A stretch of DNA of 34,902 nt from Pelargonium cotyledonis (GCA_036897625.1 JAYMTA010000211.1:1-34902), one strand, 5' to 3'; shown: positions 23,330 to 34,378, counted from the first letter of the stretch. Notes: generated from the letters alone by a model not told the origin. Numbers and translations: made by a program.

Positions 23330-24756
23330 ATGGCCTCTGCCGCCGCCAGATCCATTTTCCGGTCATCCTCCGTCCAAAACGCAGCGGCTCGTCTCGCCTC
23401 CGGTGCGAAATCTGCTCCTCGCTCTCCGTTCCGTACGGCAGCCAAGAAGCCCCTATCTCAACGCGCTCCAAGGTATTTGATATGCTTTCTATGCATTTAT
23501 ATGCCTTCATTTTATCAGAAGCAAAACGAAAGTGATGGTGTTGCTTCTGTGATAAAGGTTTGCTCCGGAGATGAGCTTCTGCGTTGAGTCAATGCTGCCG
23601 TACCACACGGCGACGGCTTCGGCCTTGCTGAATTCGATGCTTTCGGTCTCCCCTCGGAGCTACGGTTGGCTTCTGGAAGGTACGATCAGTTCGAGTTTTT
23701 ACTGGTTTGTGAGCTCAGTGTTAATCAATATGGTTGAAATCTAAAAAAATAATTTTGCTCTTTTAGCTCACCGATGATGAACATGATTAATGTGTATAAC
23801 TGTTTGGAATAATCGGCACGTTAAGAGTTCATTTGTAAATAATTCTGTTCCTCTAGAAAATTAGTGTCGTACTGATAAGAGAAAATGCCTTGTTTTCTGG
23901 TGAGGTAGGTGGAGACTCAAAAGACTGCTGAGGACGAGGTTTCAAAGGTTTACTTCATGCTTGAAAGTAGTTGGTTTTGTTTATGTTTAATAGTTTGGAT
24001 AGTAGGATATGAGGATATGAAAATGAGTAACAGGATAAGATGTATATTTAAGTTAACATGGAAAGATTTAATAACAAATTACTAATGGATGAGATAACAT
24101 TAAAAGAGTGAAGTCGAGGAAGAGAATGCGACTTGAAGATTTCAAATATATCGGGTGAAGGTTATGTAGCTGACACTAACTTTGTTGGGAAATGGGTTGG
24201 TTGTTTTTGTGACTGCTGTTTACTTGTAGGACACAAAATTTAGAATGGATTAGGCAGAAAATTGACATAATTAACTAGGCAATTATTATATTTTGTTTAA
24301 AGTTTTATTAAATGATAATTTACTTCAAGTTTGATTCTGAAGGACTTCCACATTGTATGAACTATTTTTCCTTCCTAATTTTTATGTTCTTCGATGGCAA
24401 ATGACGATAAATATCTGAATTGAAGTAAAAAAGTGAGTAGTTTCCATGGGTCTGTGCATGCTATTGGAGACTGCCTTCCAGAACTTATGTGTTACAGTTA
24501 TTGTATGATTTGTTGACTTCGATATATGCTGTAAAATCTTAATTAGTTTTAGTTGTGTTTTACCCAAGTGTTTTTAAACTATCTTGTTACTTGGGCCACT
24601 TTGGGATGACAATCTGCTGTTGTTATGTGATATTATTGTAAATGGCTGATTTAATTTTAATTGGTCTTAAGAATGTTAGTAACATTTGGTCATTGCAATT
24701 AGTGGGGTTACATACTGATTATTTGTCTTCAATCAGCTTGCAATGATGACGTATGA
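23330..24756 (+). CDS. NFD6-like small organelle-targeted protein (tandem copy 1)
   Basis: Exons 23330-23472, 23558-23679 and 24737-24756 give 94 aa ending ACNDDV. An alternative last exon at 23909-23931 would end GGDSKDC. The N-terminal third is rich in Ala, Ser and Arg with no acidic residue ([20 protein letters not shown]), a mitochondrial or plastid presequence. The conserved core is [19 protein letters not shown] followed by [12 protein letters not shown].

This matches the Arabidopsis NUCLEAR FUSION DEFECTIVE 6 family, mitochondrial proteins needed for polar nuclear fusion in the female gametophyte; the biochemical role is unknown. Which 3' exon is used must come from transcripts. It shares exon lengths (143 and 122 bp) and protein pattern with the copy at 25993, so the two arose by tandem duplication. 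Family assignment is by recognition, not by search. Confidence 0.85.
23909..23931 (+). other. Alternative terminal exon of NFD6-like copy 1
   Basis: After a TGAGGTAG acceptor, GT GGA GAC TCA AAA GAC TGC TGA continues the phase of exon 2 and stops after GGDSKDC. It aligns in position and rough sequence with the GLMKTR exon of copy 2 (26597-26616). Only the coding part is given. Confidence 0.55.
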
Positions 24757-25087
24757 TAATTGTTCAGAGGATTCAATTCAAGCAAAGCTTTGTGTACAGA
24801 ATTCTGCATTCATACACAGCAATTGCTGGTAAATGAGCTGCAGAAGAGACTTGTTGCAATTCTTGAGCTTATTAGATGAACTAGTAATCTTCGCTATATG
24901 TTTCTTTTGTGGACATATACTTATTTTGTAGTTGGCACGTGATGTCTAGTCCTGGAGGTTAAGTTGAAGGGGATGTATTTCAGTATTATTGAGTTATATG
25001 TACTTGGTTTTCCTTCTTTTTAACTATTTATATTATTGTTTCCAATAAGATCATTGAGCAACATTCTAATTTATTATATCTAATCAG

Positions 25088-25107
25088 CTTGCAATGATGA
25101 TGCATGA
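25088..25107 (+). other. Extra copy of the ACNDD-type terminal exon
   Basis: TAATCAG followed by CTTGCAATGATGATGCATGA repeats the terminal exon of NFD6-like copy 1 (24737) with its acceptor. It would encode ACNDDA and a stop in the right phase. It lies 351 bp downstream and may be a third alternative 3' exon or a silent duplicate. A retroposed origin is unlikely because the intronic acceptor is included. Confidence 0.55.
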
Positions 25108-25651
25108 TGCAATGTGCAATGGGTTCGCTGAGCAGTGCCGTCCCGAAGTCCTTCCATGTAATGATAAGTTATAAATATCGTTCGTGTCAGTCTACTGGAT
25201 ATTGTAATTTCTGCATTTCTTCGCTTTGTGCAACTTTTCAAAGGTCCTACCAATATGTTTAGACACTTGTTTTGAATGTTCAAAGAAGTGCATCTTGTTC
25301 CTCAGTTTCAAACATTGATGGTTAGTGCAATTTGTCCTCATAAACTCCAACACCACCTCATTTGCATACAAATATGTATATAATACTTATTTCATTTGTA
25401 CAATATAAAGGCATCCTCAAAAGTACCTTTTTTCGGTTAGAGTCTCGTATAGTAGATCACTTCTACAAGGAGAGGGCTCCCCAACTAAATTACATAAAAT
25501 TTTAATTTATACCCAATTTCACTCAATAGGAAGTTGATGGAGGCTTCCTGGTTTACGTATAATAAAATTTCCAAGATTTAACAATAAAGCACTTCTGTAC
25601 GAAATTAAGGGGAAGTCGAATTTAATAAAGTAGAGGTATCAGGTTACTTTT

Positions 25652-25699
25652 ATAAATCTTTGCCAACATCCCATGGGACAAAAATTGGCAAAGATTTAT
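25652..25699. repeat. Perfect 15-bp inverted repeat (hairpin)
   Basis: ATAAATCTTTGCCAA (25652-25666) and its exact complement TTGGCAAAGATTTAT (25685-25699) flank an 18-base loop containing CCCATGGG. It may be the core of a small inverted-repeat element, but no further arms are seen. Confidence 0.85.
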
Positions 25700-25804
25700 C
25701 ATTGTTTTTGAGATAGGAGGTGAAAATTTGGGGAAAATTTGATAGTTTCTACCAAATTGGCAAAATGATTCATTTCTTTTTGAATCTCAGTGTTTGTACC
25801 TTGT

Positions 25805-25827
25805 AAAAAAAAAAAAAAAAAAAAAAT
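25805..25827 (+). repeat. Poly(A) tract, 23 bases
   Basis: An uninterrupted run of 23 A. It could be a simple repeat or the tail of a retroposed sequence. No retroelement coding precedes it. Confidence 0.9.
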
Positions 25828-25992
25828 ATAAGTTTGCACTTTGCAGTATGAGAAAAATTCTTACATAAAGCTGGTATAGGATTTGTAACCCCGCGTACCC
25901 AAACACAACCTCCGCAGGAGCTAAGGCCTTGGGGTGCTAAAAACCCTAACAAAGGCAAGACTGTCTCCACGCCCTCGGTTTCCAATAACTCA

Positions 25993-26616
25993 ATGGCTTC
26001 CACTGCCGCGTTCCGAAGCGTTTTCCGGTCAACCTCCATCCGCAGCGCCTCGGCTCGATTCGCCTCTGGTGCCAAGGCCGCACGCTCTCCATTCTGTACG
26101 GCAACCAAAAAACCCCTCTCTAATCGAAGTTTGAGGTATATGTAACCATAGATAAGTGCTCTCTCCGCCTATTCAAATCTGTATTCGTAAAAATGATAGT
26201 TTGATGCGTGATGAAGGTACCCGGCGGAGATTAGCTTCTGTGTGGAGTCGATGTTGCCGTATCACACAGCCACCTCATCGGCATTGATGACTTCGATGCT
26301 CTCAGTCTCTCCCCGCAGTTTCGGATTGATCCAGCAAGGTATAATTAGATCAAATTTAATATAATTTGTGAGTTCAATACTTTTTTTAATGTCAAAGTTA
26401 TGATTTTTACCTTTTGTACTGATGAATTTGAAATGAGCTACTGTGTCCATTAGCTTGCCAAAATCAAATGTGGTATATTATGCCCATCTTGGTCGTTCGA
26501 TGAGCATTGTTTTTGTTTGTATAGGATGTAGGTGACCTCTTTTCTTTGTGTTTCTTTGCTTAAAGAGTGCGTATTTTTCTTCTTCTTGTGTTGTAGGTCT
26601 GATGAAGACTAGATGA
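25993..26616 (+). CDS. NFD6-like small organelle-targeted protein (tandem copy 2)
   Basis: Exons 25993-26135, 26217-26338 and 26597-26616 give 94 aa ending GLMKTR. The other possible last exon, 27132-27154, would end ACNDDVR. The presequence is again Ala/Ser/Arg-rich ([20 protein letters not shown]). The core [19 protein letters not shown] and [11 protein letters not shown] is the family signature, with Tyr-Gly-Trp of copy 1 replaced by Phe-Gly-Leu. Exon lengths equal those of copy 1 and the 3' flanks are similar (AATTGTTCAGAGGATT after each ACNDD exon), so the duplication covered the whole transcription unit. Both copies are open, so both may be functional. Confidence 0.85.
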
Positions 26617-27131
26617 AGAGGAATTGCGAAAGATGAAATGATAGAATTATGATTATGAGATCCCAAATTAGAAGGGAATAGTATCAAAATGGGATTATGC
26701 CTAATTTCAATTTTGTAAAGAGCATAATGTATGTTGACAGCATCATATTGGTGATGATTGATTTCATTTCAAATTTAAAGTGCTGTCGTCTTTGTAAACT
26801 CAGTTTGTTTCTAAAATAATTAACTTTGGATAGAGTACTAGAATGACTGTATTGTTGAATTCATTAAGGAGAATAACCGAATGTGGCACATATACACAGT
26901 GATTGGTAATTAGAAAATTCTTTTGTTATGTTGTACCCCTATTGTTTGAAAATTATCATCTAATGCTGGTCAGTGTAGTATGATAATTCTCAGTTATTTT
27001 GTTCTGTGTTGTGACTAATTGTAAATGCATGGTGCCGGAGAGCCGGGTATTTATAATTTTCTTGACAACGTTAGCAACTTAGGATCACTGCAATTAATGG
27101 GGCTGCATATTGATGATTTGTGTTTAATCAG

Positions 27132-27154
27132 CTTGCAACGATGATGTCCGATAA
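27132..27154 (+). other. Alternative terminal exon of NFD6-like copy 2
   Basis: GTTTAATCAG followed by CT TGC AAC GAT GAT GTC CGA TAA. It joins the phase of exon 2 and encodes ACNDDVR, parallel to the ACNDDV exon of copy 1. Conservation in both copies argues for real alternative splicing. Confidence 0.6.
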
Positions 27155-28449
27155 TTGTTCAGAGGATTATGGCAAAGCTTGGTGTCCAAAATTCTGCATT
27201 CTTAGACAGCAATTGCTCTTAAATCAGAAGTTTTGAATGAGCTGCAGAAGAGACATGTTGCGTTTCCAACCTTCCATTATTAGATGAGACTTGTAACGTA
27301 TGCTGGTTTTTGGTTTGCTGTTGTCCATATAAAAAGCTTATGCTTGTTTAATATTTGGTTGGTTCTTGACGTATAGCCCAAGAGCATATGCTGATGAATG
27401 TATTTCAGGATTATTGACTTCAATTGTACTTGCTGATGTTCCTTCTTTATATAGAATTTAGTATCAACACCAATGAGAATGAAATTAGCTTCATGGTTAT
27501 GAGGATTCTAGCATATTAAGCCAATTTTGCCTGTACATGATACATTCTCATTCTGCATCTGTAGACACCAAATTGCTGAAGTGAAGTGAAGTGAAGTGCG
27601 GAACAGACATGCAGAGTTCCACATACTTCTAAATTGTATTGTTTGCAGTGTCATTTTCTCTTTAATCCATATTCCATTATTCCCCTCTAATAGTTTTAAC
27701 TTTTCTTTGTCACTATAATTCAAATCACATTTAACTGTCCTCTCAATGATGAAATGCCCAATAGGTTCAAGATGGACACTGATTTTGGAATAGAAGTGTT
27801 TAAATTGAAAATATATTTCATAATTCATGTGTAACCAACTAAATTAAGTCAGTTGAGTAATTCAGCTAATTGTAGAACCTGTACAATGAATTTGTGGGCG
27901 CTCTGCCCTTGTTCTCACCTTATGAACTTTTTCCACTGAATATATGGGGTCGTAAGCCCGTCCATGTTTTTTTATTTTGTGTCTTGACTCAGTTTCAGTC
28001 ACTAATAATTTGATTGATATTCTTTGTTCTCGAGATGAAAAAGAAGCATCTAACTCATACCTATGAGGTGATGTCATCTCATGAATTAACACTTATATCC
28101 GCCCAATAAATTTGTAAGTGTAGAGCGCACGTTCAATTTTTTCTTTTCTTGTTTGAGTCTGAACCACTAAAATTTAACTAAGACATGTTGCTCTCACTAG
28201 AGCAAAGTTAATTTTCTCAATGTGATGGACTATGGAAACCTTTGTAACACAGTTCCAACTTAATTATGGGCTGAGAAGTGGGCCCAATCTATCTCAGAAA
28301 AAAAGAAAAGGAAACAGAAATTAAATGCTAGACGAGTAATCGAAAAGGCAAAACCCCCAAATCAGGAGAGTAACAAGTAAACCCTAAAGTCTGGTCTCAC
28401 ACCATTTCAACCTCTGAACCGAATCTAGGTTTTTGCTTCTGAATTGGTC
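27155..28449. other. Spacer between NFD6-like copy 2 and the OB-fold gene
   Basis: The first 150 bp is conserved with the 3' flank of NFD6-like copy 1 (AATTCTGCATTC ... GACAGCAATTGCT, GAGCTGCAGAAGAGAC), so it is 3' untranslated sequence. A short (GAAGT)4 repeat lies at 27578-27598. The open frame 27508-27828 on the minus strand has no family features. The last 100-200 bp must carry the OB-fold gene promoter. Confidence 0.5.
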
Positions 28450-30084
28450 ATGGCAACAGCTAAACCGGCGATGACAGCGACACCGAAGAGGAAGCCAGTT
28501 TTCACGAAGGTAGATCAGCTCAAGCCTGGTACCAACGGTCACACTCTGACGGTCAAGGTCGTGAGCTCGAAGCCCGTGACCGTCACCAGCAAGCCCCGAA
28601 CAATGCTCCTTTCGCAGACCTCTCGTCCTGCTCGCATCGCTGAGTGCCTCGTGGGGGACGACACTGGAACCATCGTCTTCACTGCCCGTCACGAGCAAGG
28701 TACTGTTTGACCTTTGCCCCTCCCTCTGTGCCTGTTCCACTTGTGAGTTGCTTTGATGTGTTTGATTTCCGGGAAAGTAGATTAGTTAGGAAACTGATTG
28801 AAGTAATAGGCATGTTTGTGTGGAAGTCAACGTGAAAATAAATCTTATACGTGTATTCTGATATATTAGCGTTAAGTAGGAGCTTGAGAAAGTGGAATTT
28901 GAACACGTTGGTGATTTTTTTGTCTATCACTTTAGTGTGAGTTTTCATGATGGCCTTTTATTGTTACTGTTTTAGTGTGTAATTGTATATTACCTATCTG
29001 GACATGTGGTTGCTGAGAAATTGATTGTCTAGGGAGTTTTTGGCTGTCTTGTATAATGAGTTAAGTTTTGTAAGTTCTTAAGAAACAATGATCTCTGTAA
29101 TAATACAATAGCATCAAAGAAATGCAGAGTCGTCATTAATAGATTTATTGTCACTAAATATTAAATTAACACCTAAATCATTAAATAACACCTCTTTAAC
29201 AGCTATATTCTTGTAAGAAGCCAAATTAACTTCTACGTCTTATAGTCATGATGATACTCATCATTGTGTAGAGATTGCCATAATTTGAATAGTATGAGTG
29301 TTGTCTTCCTCATCTAACGAGCCCTCTTCAATCAATTAATCTACATTGTCATAATCTTAAAGGTTCATAGGAATCAGGAAGTTGAAGTGATAAAAAAATG
29401 CAGCTTTTTGATTTATTGTTAAATAAAATAGAGGTATTATAGTCTCAATTTAAGAAGCTCAGAACGGGTGGGCTATTTTTAGCTTCTCAATTTAAGAAGC
29501 CTCCTCTCTCCTGACCTGACATAGTTGTATGATGTATTATTGTAGAATTTCATGTTTGTTGTAATCTGGTTATATACTGAACTTATATGACCCCAACAGA
29601 AGAGGGCTAATTGTTTACTTTCTTTGTTTCGCACGTGTATCTGAACTTAATTGCTTTATCATTTGTCTTGTTTGTATCTAACCTATTTGGTTGACTCTAG
29701 CTTCTGAATTTCTCTTTGTTCTATTATGCTTGAGACATTGGCTTGTAATACAAGGGTAGCAGGCATGGGTTTTATGAACTATTTTTTAGACTCATCCAAA
29801 TCTGCTGTCAAGCTCATGAACTATTGATTCTATTTGCAAATAGTTGTGCTGCTGCTGTAATCTAGTTTGTATTATGGCTTTCTATGCTTGCAGTTGACCT
29901 TATGCAGCCAGGCACCACTGTGATTCTTCGCAATGCCAAGATTGACATGTTTAAGGGGACAATGAGGCTAGCAGTTGACAAATGGGGGCGTGTTGAAGTT
30001 ACAGATCCTGCAAAATTCGTAGTTAAAGAAGATAACAATCTTTCTCTAGTTGAGTATGAACTAGTTAATGTTGTTCAGGAGTGA
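28450..30084 (+). CDS. OB-fold nucleic-acid-binding protein (At4g28440 type)
   Basis: Two exons, 28450-28699 and 29894-30084, split by a 1194-bp intron, give 146 aa. After a short basic N-terminus (MATAKPAMTATPKRKPVFTK) the protein forms a single OB-fold of the SOSS-B/SSB-like type: VDQLKPGTNGHTLTVKVVS is strand 1, IAECLVGDDTGTIVFTA strands 2-3, and VDLMQPGTTVILRNAKIDMF with KGTMRLAVDKWGRVEV the remainder. Relatives are plant proteins of unknown detailed role predicted to bind single-stranded DNA or RNA. The lead ATG is the first in the transcript; an in-frame TTG six bases upstream is ignored. Recognition is from memory of the family. Confidence 0.9.
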
Positions 30085-30740
30085 TTGGTATGTTTTGGAA
30101 GTGAATATTTCAGAGTTGCAAGGGGTTTACTTTTTGTTGCATTATGACTGGTAATTGGGATGCAATTTTATGCACAAATCTACTGGATTTGTTTTTTTTT
30201 CCTTCCTAAACTATAACTCAAGTGTAAGATTGTGATTGTGATTGGATTTAGGAGATCAGTCAGTGCTGCACTTCATGATCTTTGCCTGTCTGGATTTGGA
30301 AAGTAAATAGTCATATATTGTCAATAAAAAGGTTACTTGATGACTGTCTTGTTTACTGAGATTATGTATTGGGAAGATGTTACCCCAAACACTTTGCCCC
30401 AGAACACTTTCTAATATGATGATGCAAAGTTATAGCTCATGAGAGTATGCGAAGATGATCTCGATCCAAGCTTCGCTTGGCAACTAAGGACTCTTTTCCT
30501 AATTGAATTATTATGACATTGGATGGGTGCATTCCATGGAGAACCTCCCATTATTTGTACATGTCGAACATTGTCTATCATTACAAAACACAAGAAATTC
30601 TAGCTTCAGTTGTTTCTTGTAGATTTTATGCTGAACATGGATATGACTAAACTTCTGAGTATTTGTAGAAGTTGAACATTACACATTGATAAGTCTCAGT
30701 TCTAGTTGACTGGTTGATGAACATAGTTTTGCTATTACTG
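30085..30740. other. Convergent 3' spacer between OB-fold and reticulon genes
   Basis: Holds the 3' untranslated regions of the OB-fold gene (from the left) and the reticulon gene (from the right). An AATAAA-type signal, CAATAAAAAGG near 30321, could end the OB-fold transcript. No other gene is seen. Confidence 0.45.
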
Positions 30741-32594
30741 TTATGATGATCCTGCTTTTGCTACCACCACTAATGCTTGGTGCTCCTCCTCATCTTGCAC
30801 TACTACTACTACTGCTTCTGCTTCTTGTGCTGTCTCTTCTTCCAAATTTGTTGCTGAATGTTGACGGTAGTATTTGATTATAACCAGAGATAAGAATGCT
30901 GCAAACAATTCAAGATCCAAAATCAGAACCAACATCCAGAAAACACCAGCTTTCATTTCATCGTGACTTGCAATTGTCTTTGGGCGACGATCAAAATTAC
31001 CTGTAAAGATGCGTGTTTTTACAGACGACAAGTTCCAAAAGGCGGTGACTGCTGATGCTGCCACGATCTTCTTGTGCGAGCACCCTCTCCATGCATCCAT
31101 TACCCAACATTTCAATAACTCAGCTGCATTTGCACATGCAAAACATACGATTTTCAGTACCAAAACATGAACTTGAAGAGCCAGAAATTTTATCAATCAC
31201 ATTTCTACAACACATACCCTTCTGGTTTATCTGAACAGAATAGTTTGAGTACAGTTTTGGGACAGAAAAGCTGATGAAAAACCCTGCACAATTTACAAAA
31301 AATCAACTAGAAATTCATGGGACTATCTACTTACATATCATGGACAAGATATTACCTAGTACACAGAGCCTCCACAGTGTGATCAGGTGACCGTACTCTG
31401 CTCCTAAAAGAAGAATTGGTGCCACCTGTAGAACCAGAAACAGTAGCTAAATTCAGTGACCCAAATGGGCAAATATCAAACAAGGCACACAATTAGGAAA
31501 CAAAAGGTTCTACTTGTTACCTTGAGGGTTGTGGTTGGGTCTCCTGAGAAGAGATCCATTGTCTTTGAAATTGCAAGATTTGCAGCTGGAAGTATCAGTC
31601 TCGCGAACCGTAAAATGTCATTTTCATTAATCTTAAGGTCTCTCCGGCTAACATTATTGTTTCTGTCATTGAATCAAACCCAAATGAATTAGAAAAAGAG
31701 AAATTATGAATCAGAGTTCTATAATGTTACCAGGAATTGGATTTGTACCTTTGAAAGATTGAATTTGAGAGAAATGATGCTCCTAACAAGAGGAGACCTA
31801 TTTGTGAAATGGCTGAGAAAATGCTGAAGTTGAGTCCTCTGGTGAAGCAAGAGGACAAGAAGCAGACAGTCCCAAATCCAAACCAAAGAGTCGATTTTGC
31901 TGCATCTTTCCACATGATCAAATCAATCATCAGCTGCCCAATTCGATCCAGATTGCCTCCACCACAATCATCGATTCCTGGGAATCCAATTGAAAATAGA
32001 AAAATCACAGACCCAAATCAATACAACTTCAAGAATCAAAGAAAATGGTGATTTTTTTTATACTGATATTGGATACATACTTGGAACTGAACTCGAAGAA
32101 GGAACGGCAGGGACCGAGCTTAGCTTCTCTTTTTTCGACCGACCACTGTTCCTCCTCTTTTTTACCTTCACGATCTCTTCAGCCACACCTGGGTCCTTTT
32201 CCTCTCGAATCTCAACCTCCGATCGCCTCCGCAGCCTCCGGCTGCTCCTCGGAGAAGCACAACTTAACAGGCCCATTTGAGCTCCCCTGTTCTTGCACCG
32301 CCGGCGAGGCCCATTTGGCTCCGCGACCTCCTCAGCATCAAGCCTCTCGGCGAGACGGGTTCTGGATCTCCGGTGAGGCGAAGGAGAGAGAAGCAGTAGT
32401 TCCTTTAGCGAAAGGGAACTGGGAGATTTGCGACACAGAGGGGATCGCGACGGCGGCGACGGCGTGTTCTTGGGAGACGATGGGATTAGATCGAGAGAAA
32501 GATCACGCGTCACTTCGCTTTCAGTTGCGAAATTCCCGATCAGGGCGAGTCGCGAGGCCGATTTGGATCGATGAGAAGGTGGTGTCAAATCCAT
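30741..32594 (-). CDS. Reticulon-like protein, RTNLB17/18 type
   Basis: Minus-strand exons 32594-32081, 31977-31749, 31672 region trimmed to 31662-31521, 31425-31356, 31283-31218, 31123-31001 and 30898-30741 join in phase to 433 aa. Residues 1-171 (exon 1) are disordered and rich in Ser, Pro, Arg and Lys, starting MDLTPPSHRSKSASRLAL. The reticulon homology domain follows: DLIMWKDAAKSTLWFGFG opens the first membrane hairpin, with LLLLGASFLSNSIFQR, then a loop and the second hairpin (VAPILLLGAEYGHLITLW), then WRGCSHKKIVAASAV and a C-terminal helix. Reticulons insert as hairpins in the ER membrane and curve tubules.

The long N-terminus distinguishes this from short RTNLBs. The last intron (31000-30899, 102 bp) has no stop and keeps phase, so retention would give 467 aa. 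Confidence 0.9.
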
Positions 32595-33676
32595 TTATGG
32601 GTTGCTGATAGATCTAGATTTGAGAGAGATGGCGTTACGATTCTGGGTTCTTCAAGATTGGATTTTTTTTCTAAGCTGTGCGATTAATTTGTGAAAAGAT
32701 TTCTGGGTGCTGTCGGGGAATCTGAGAAAATGAGAAGAGACAGAGAGAGAGGGGTTTTGAGATGGTTTTGGGAGATTTTATGGAAGGAGCCGTTGGGGAG
32801 AGAGACTTGAATTCTTGCGGCGGGGGGGGACAATGTTGTTGTGAGCTACAACGGTAAAAAAAAAAGGAGAAAAGAAAGTGGCATAGCGTACCATTTGTGG
32901 GCTTTGTAAAGTGTCAAACCTATCTCTTGGGTCATGGGATTGTTTCGGATGGACTTGGGTGGATATTATTAAAGATTTAGCCCACAAATAAGTTTAAAAT
33001 TAATAATTAACAACTACTAAAATAAATAAATAACCACATTGGCTTTGTAAAGTAAATAGAAGAAGTTTTTTTTTTATTTGAAAAATAATAATTACGTTAG
33101 ACATACGACAATTTGTAGGGAATAGAGCTGACATGAACCTAATATCTTAATATGAGTATTTTAGATGAATCGTTATATAGTTTGTCAGAATCTCGTTGCA
33201 ACAATAAGATAATAAAATCATCAGTTATTCTCTTTAAGACAATTTTATGTGGTATCGAACAAAAATCATTGGGCCACAATTGAAAAACAATGTCGGACAA
33301 CATAAGATATAACAAAATTTTCAATAATAAGAGACATACCGCAATAGCAAATTAAGTACCACATTTTTTAGGATAAACATGCACGTACGTGGTCAATCTT
33401 CCTTGCATGGAAATAGCTCAATCTCTTGCTAATTATGGTACGTTGAACACCCATAATTCGTAATTAAGAACACCTAAACCCCAAAATAGTTGTAGTGTCA
33501 CATTTTGCTACTTACTAGCGTGACTGTCGACCAATATATATTTCCAACACAATCCTCCTATACTTAAACATCATTTCTAGCGATCACTTTTAAGTGAACC
33601 TTCATCACTTTCAAAAGAAAAGAAAAAAAATAAATTGAACCTTCATCAAGAAAAAAAATCAATTAAAGAAAAGGAA
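32595..33676. other. Divergent spacer between the reticulon and PMEI genes
   Basis: Next to the reticulon start the plus strand is GA-rich (GAAGAGACAGAGAGAGAGG near 32733-32751), which is CT-rich on the transcribed side, as in many plant leaders. From about 33000 the sequence is AT-rich and featureless until the PMEI promoter. No gene is seen. Confidence 0.5.
33534..33543 (+). promoter_or_regulatory. Probable TATA box of the PMEI gene
   Basis: ATATATATTT follows a CCAAT and lies about 140 bp upstream of the ATG at 33677. It is the best TATA candidate in the proximal region; called from motif and distance alone. Confidence 0.4.
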
Positions 33677-34378
33677 ATGGAACGTAACATCCTTGTGATC
33701 ATCCCTTGTTTGCTCCTTGTGTCGATGTACGCGGAAGCATTCGATACACTTCCGCCGGAACTGAGAAACAACAAGCTTGTTAGTGTACAATTCATTGAAA
33801 AATTAATGACGTCCGATAGAAAGGCCGATCCAAAGATCAAGGAGATATGCGGAGCCACCAGAAACCCCGTCTCTTGCGAACAGACGTCATACACTTTACA
33901 AGTCAACCGGACTGAGCCGATCACTCCCAAAGACGTCCTTCAGATGCAGGTGACGTGCAATTTTAAATACATTAAATAAATATTTTTATTCAATTATTTT
34001 ATTGACATAGTAATCCAATAGGTGAAAATGACCTTGGGCACGATGGTGTTGGCTCATTCGGATTGTGTGGGTGTGACCAGAGTGAACAAGGATACAAACT
34101 TTGGCAAGCCGTACACATTCTGCATGGACTCGTACACGAAAGCCGGGAAGGAACTTGGGGAAGCCCTCAAGGCGTGCAAGGAAAACGACATCGAGACCAC
34201 GGTGTCCTTCGTTCAGACAGCCATGAAACATTTTGAGAAATGTGCGCAAAAAGTTAAGAAGGCTAGCATAGCATCGCCACTGAAGGAGACCAATGATTTT
34301 ATAGCCAAGTTGGCTGAAAATAGCATCGCCATTGCCACAACCGCTTTCAATATGGACAGAATCGAGATCGTGAAATAA
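33677..34378 (+). CDS. Secreted invertase/pectin methylesterase inhibitor-domain protein
   Basis: Two exons, 33677-33949 and 34022-34378, give 209 aa. The N-terminus (MERNILVIIPCLLLVSMYAEA) is a signal peptide, probably cut after Ala21, so the protein goes to the cell wall or vacuole. The PMEI four-helix-bundle pattern is present: an alpha-hairpin with C58 and C67 in EICGATRNPVSC, and a second pair C125 (FCMDSY) and C165 (FEKC), as in inhibitors that block pectin methylesterase or acid invertase. Extra cysteines at 106 and 143 could pair as well. Target enzyme cannot be told from sequence. An upstream in-frame TTG at 33635 is not used. Its 3' end is partly duplicated after the stop. Confidence 0.85.

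Larger units (their letters stand above)
25108..25992. other. Spacer between the NFD6-like copies
   Basis: AT-rich and without a gene. It holds a 15-bp hairpin at 25652-25699 and a 23-base A run at 25805-25827, followed by the promoter and leader of copy 2. A minus-strand frame across 25770-26108 is antisense to exon 1 of copy 2 and is not credible. Confidence 0.5.

Noticed and set aside
25770..26108. 112-aa minus-strand open frame
   Set aside because: Antisense to exon 1 of NFD6-like copy 2 and runs into the poly(A) tract, giving a Phe run.
27508..27828. 106-aa minus-strand open frame
   Set aside because: No recognisable motif, AT-rich composition like spacer, and no splice partners.
32045..32608. 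187-aa plus-strand open frame
   Set aside because: It is antisense to GC-rich exon 1 of the reticulon gene, has no family features, and depends on the base composition of that exon.
33635..33676. Longer PMEI protein from an upstream in-frame start
   Set aside because: The codon is TTG; starting at 33677 puts the signal peptide at the N-terminus.
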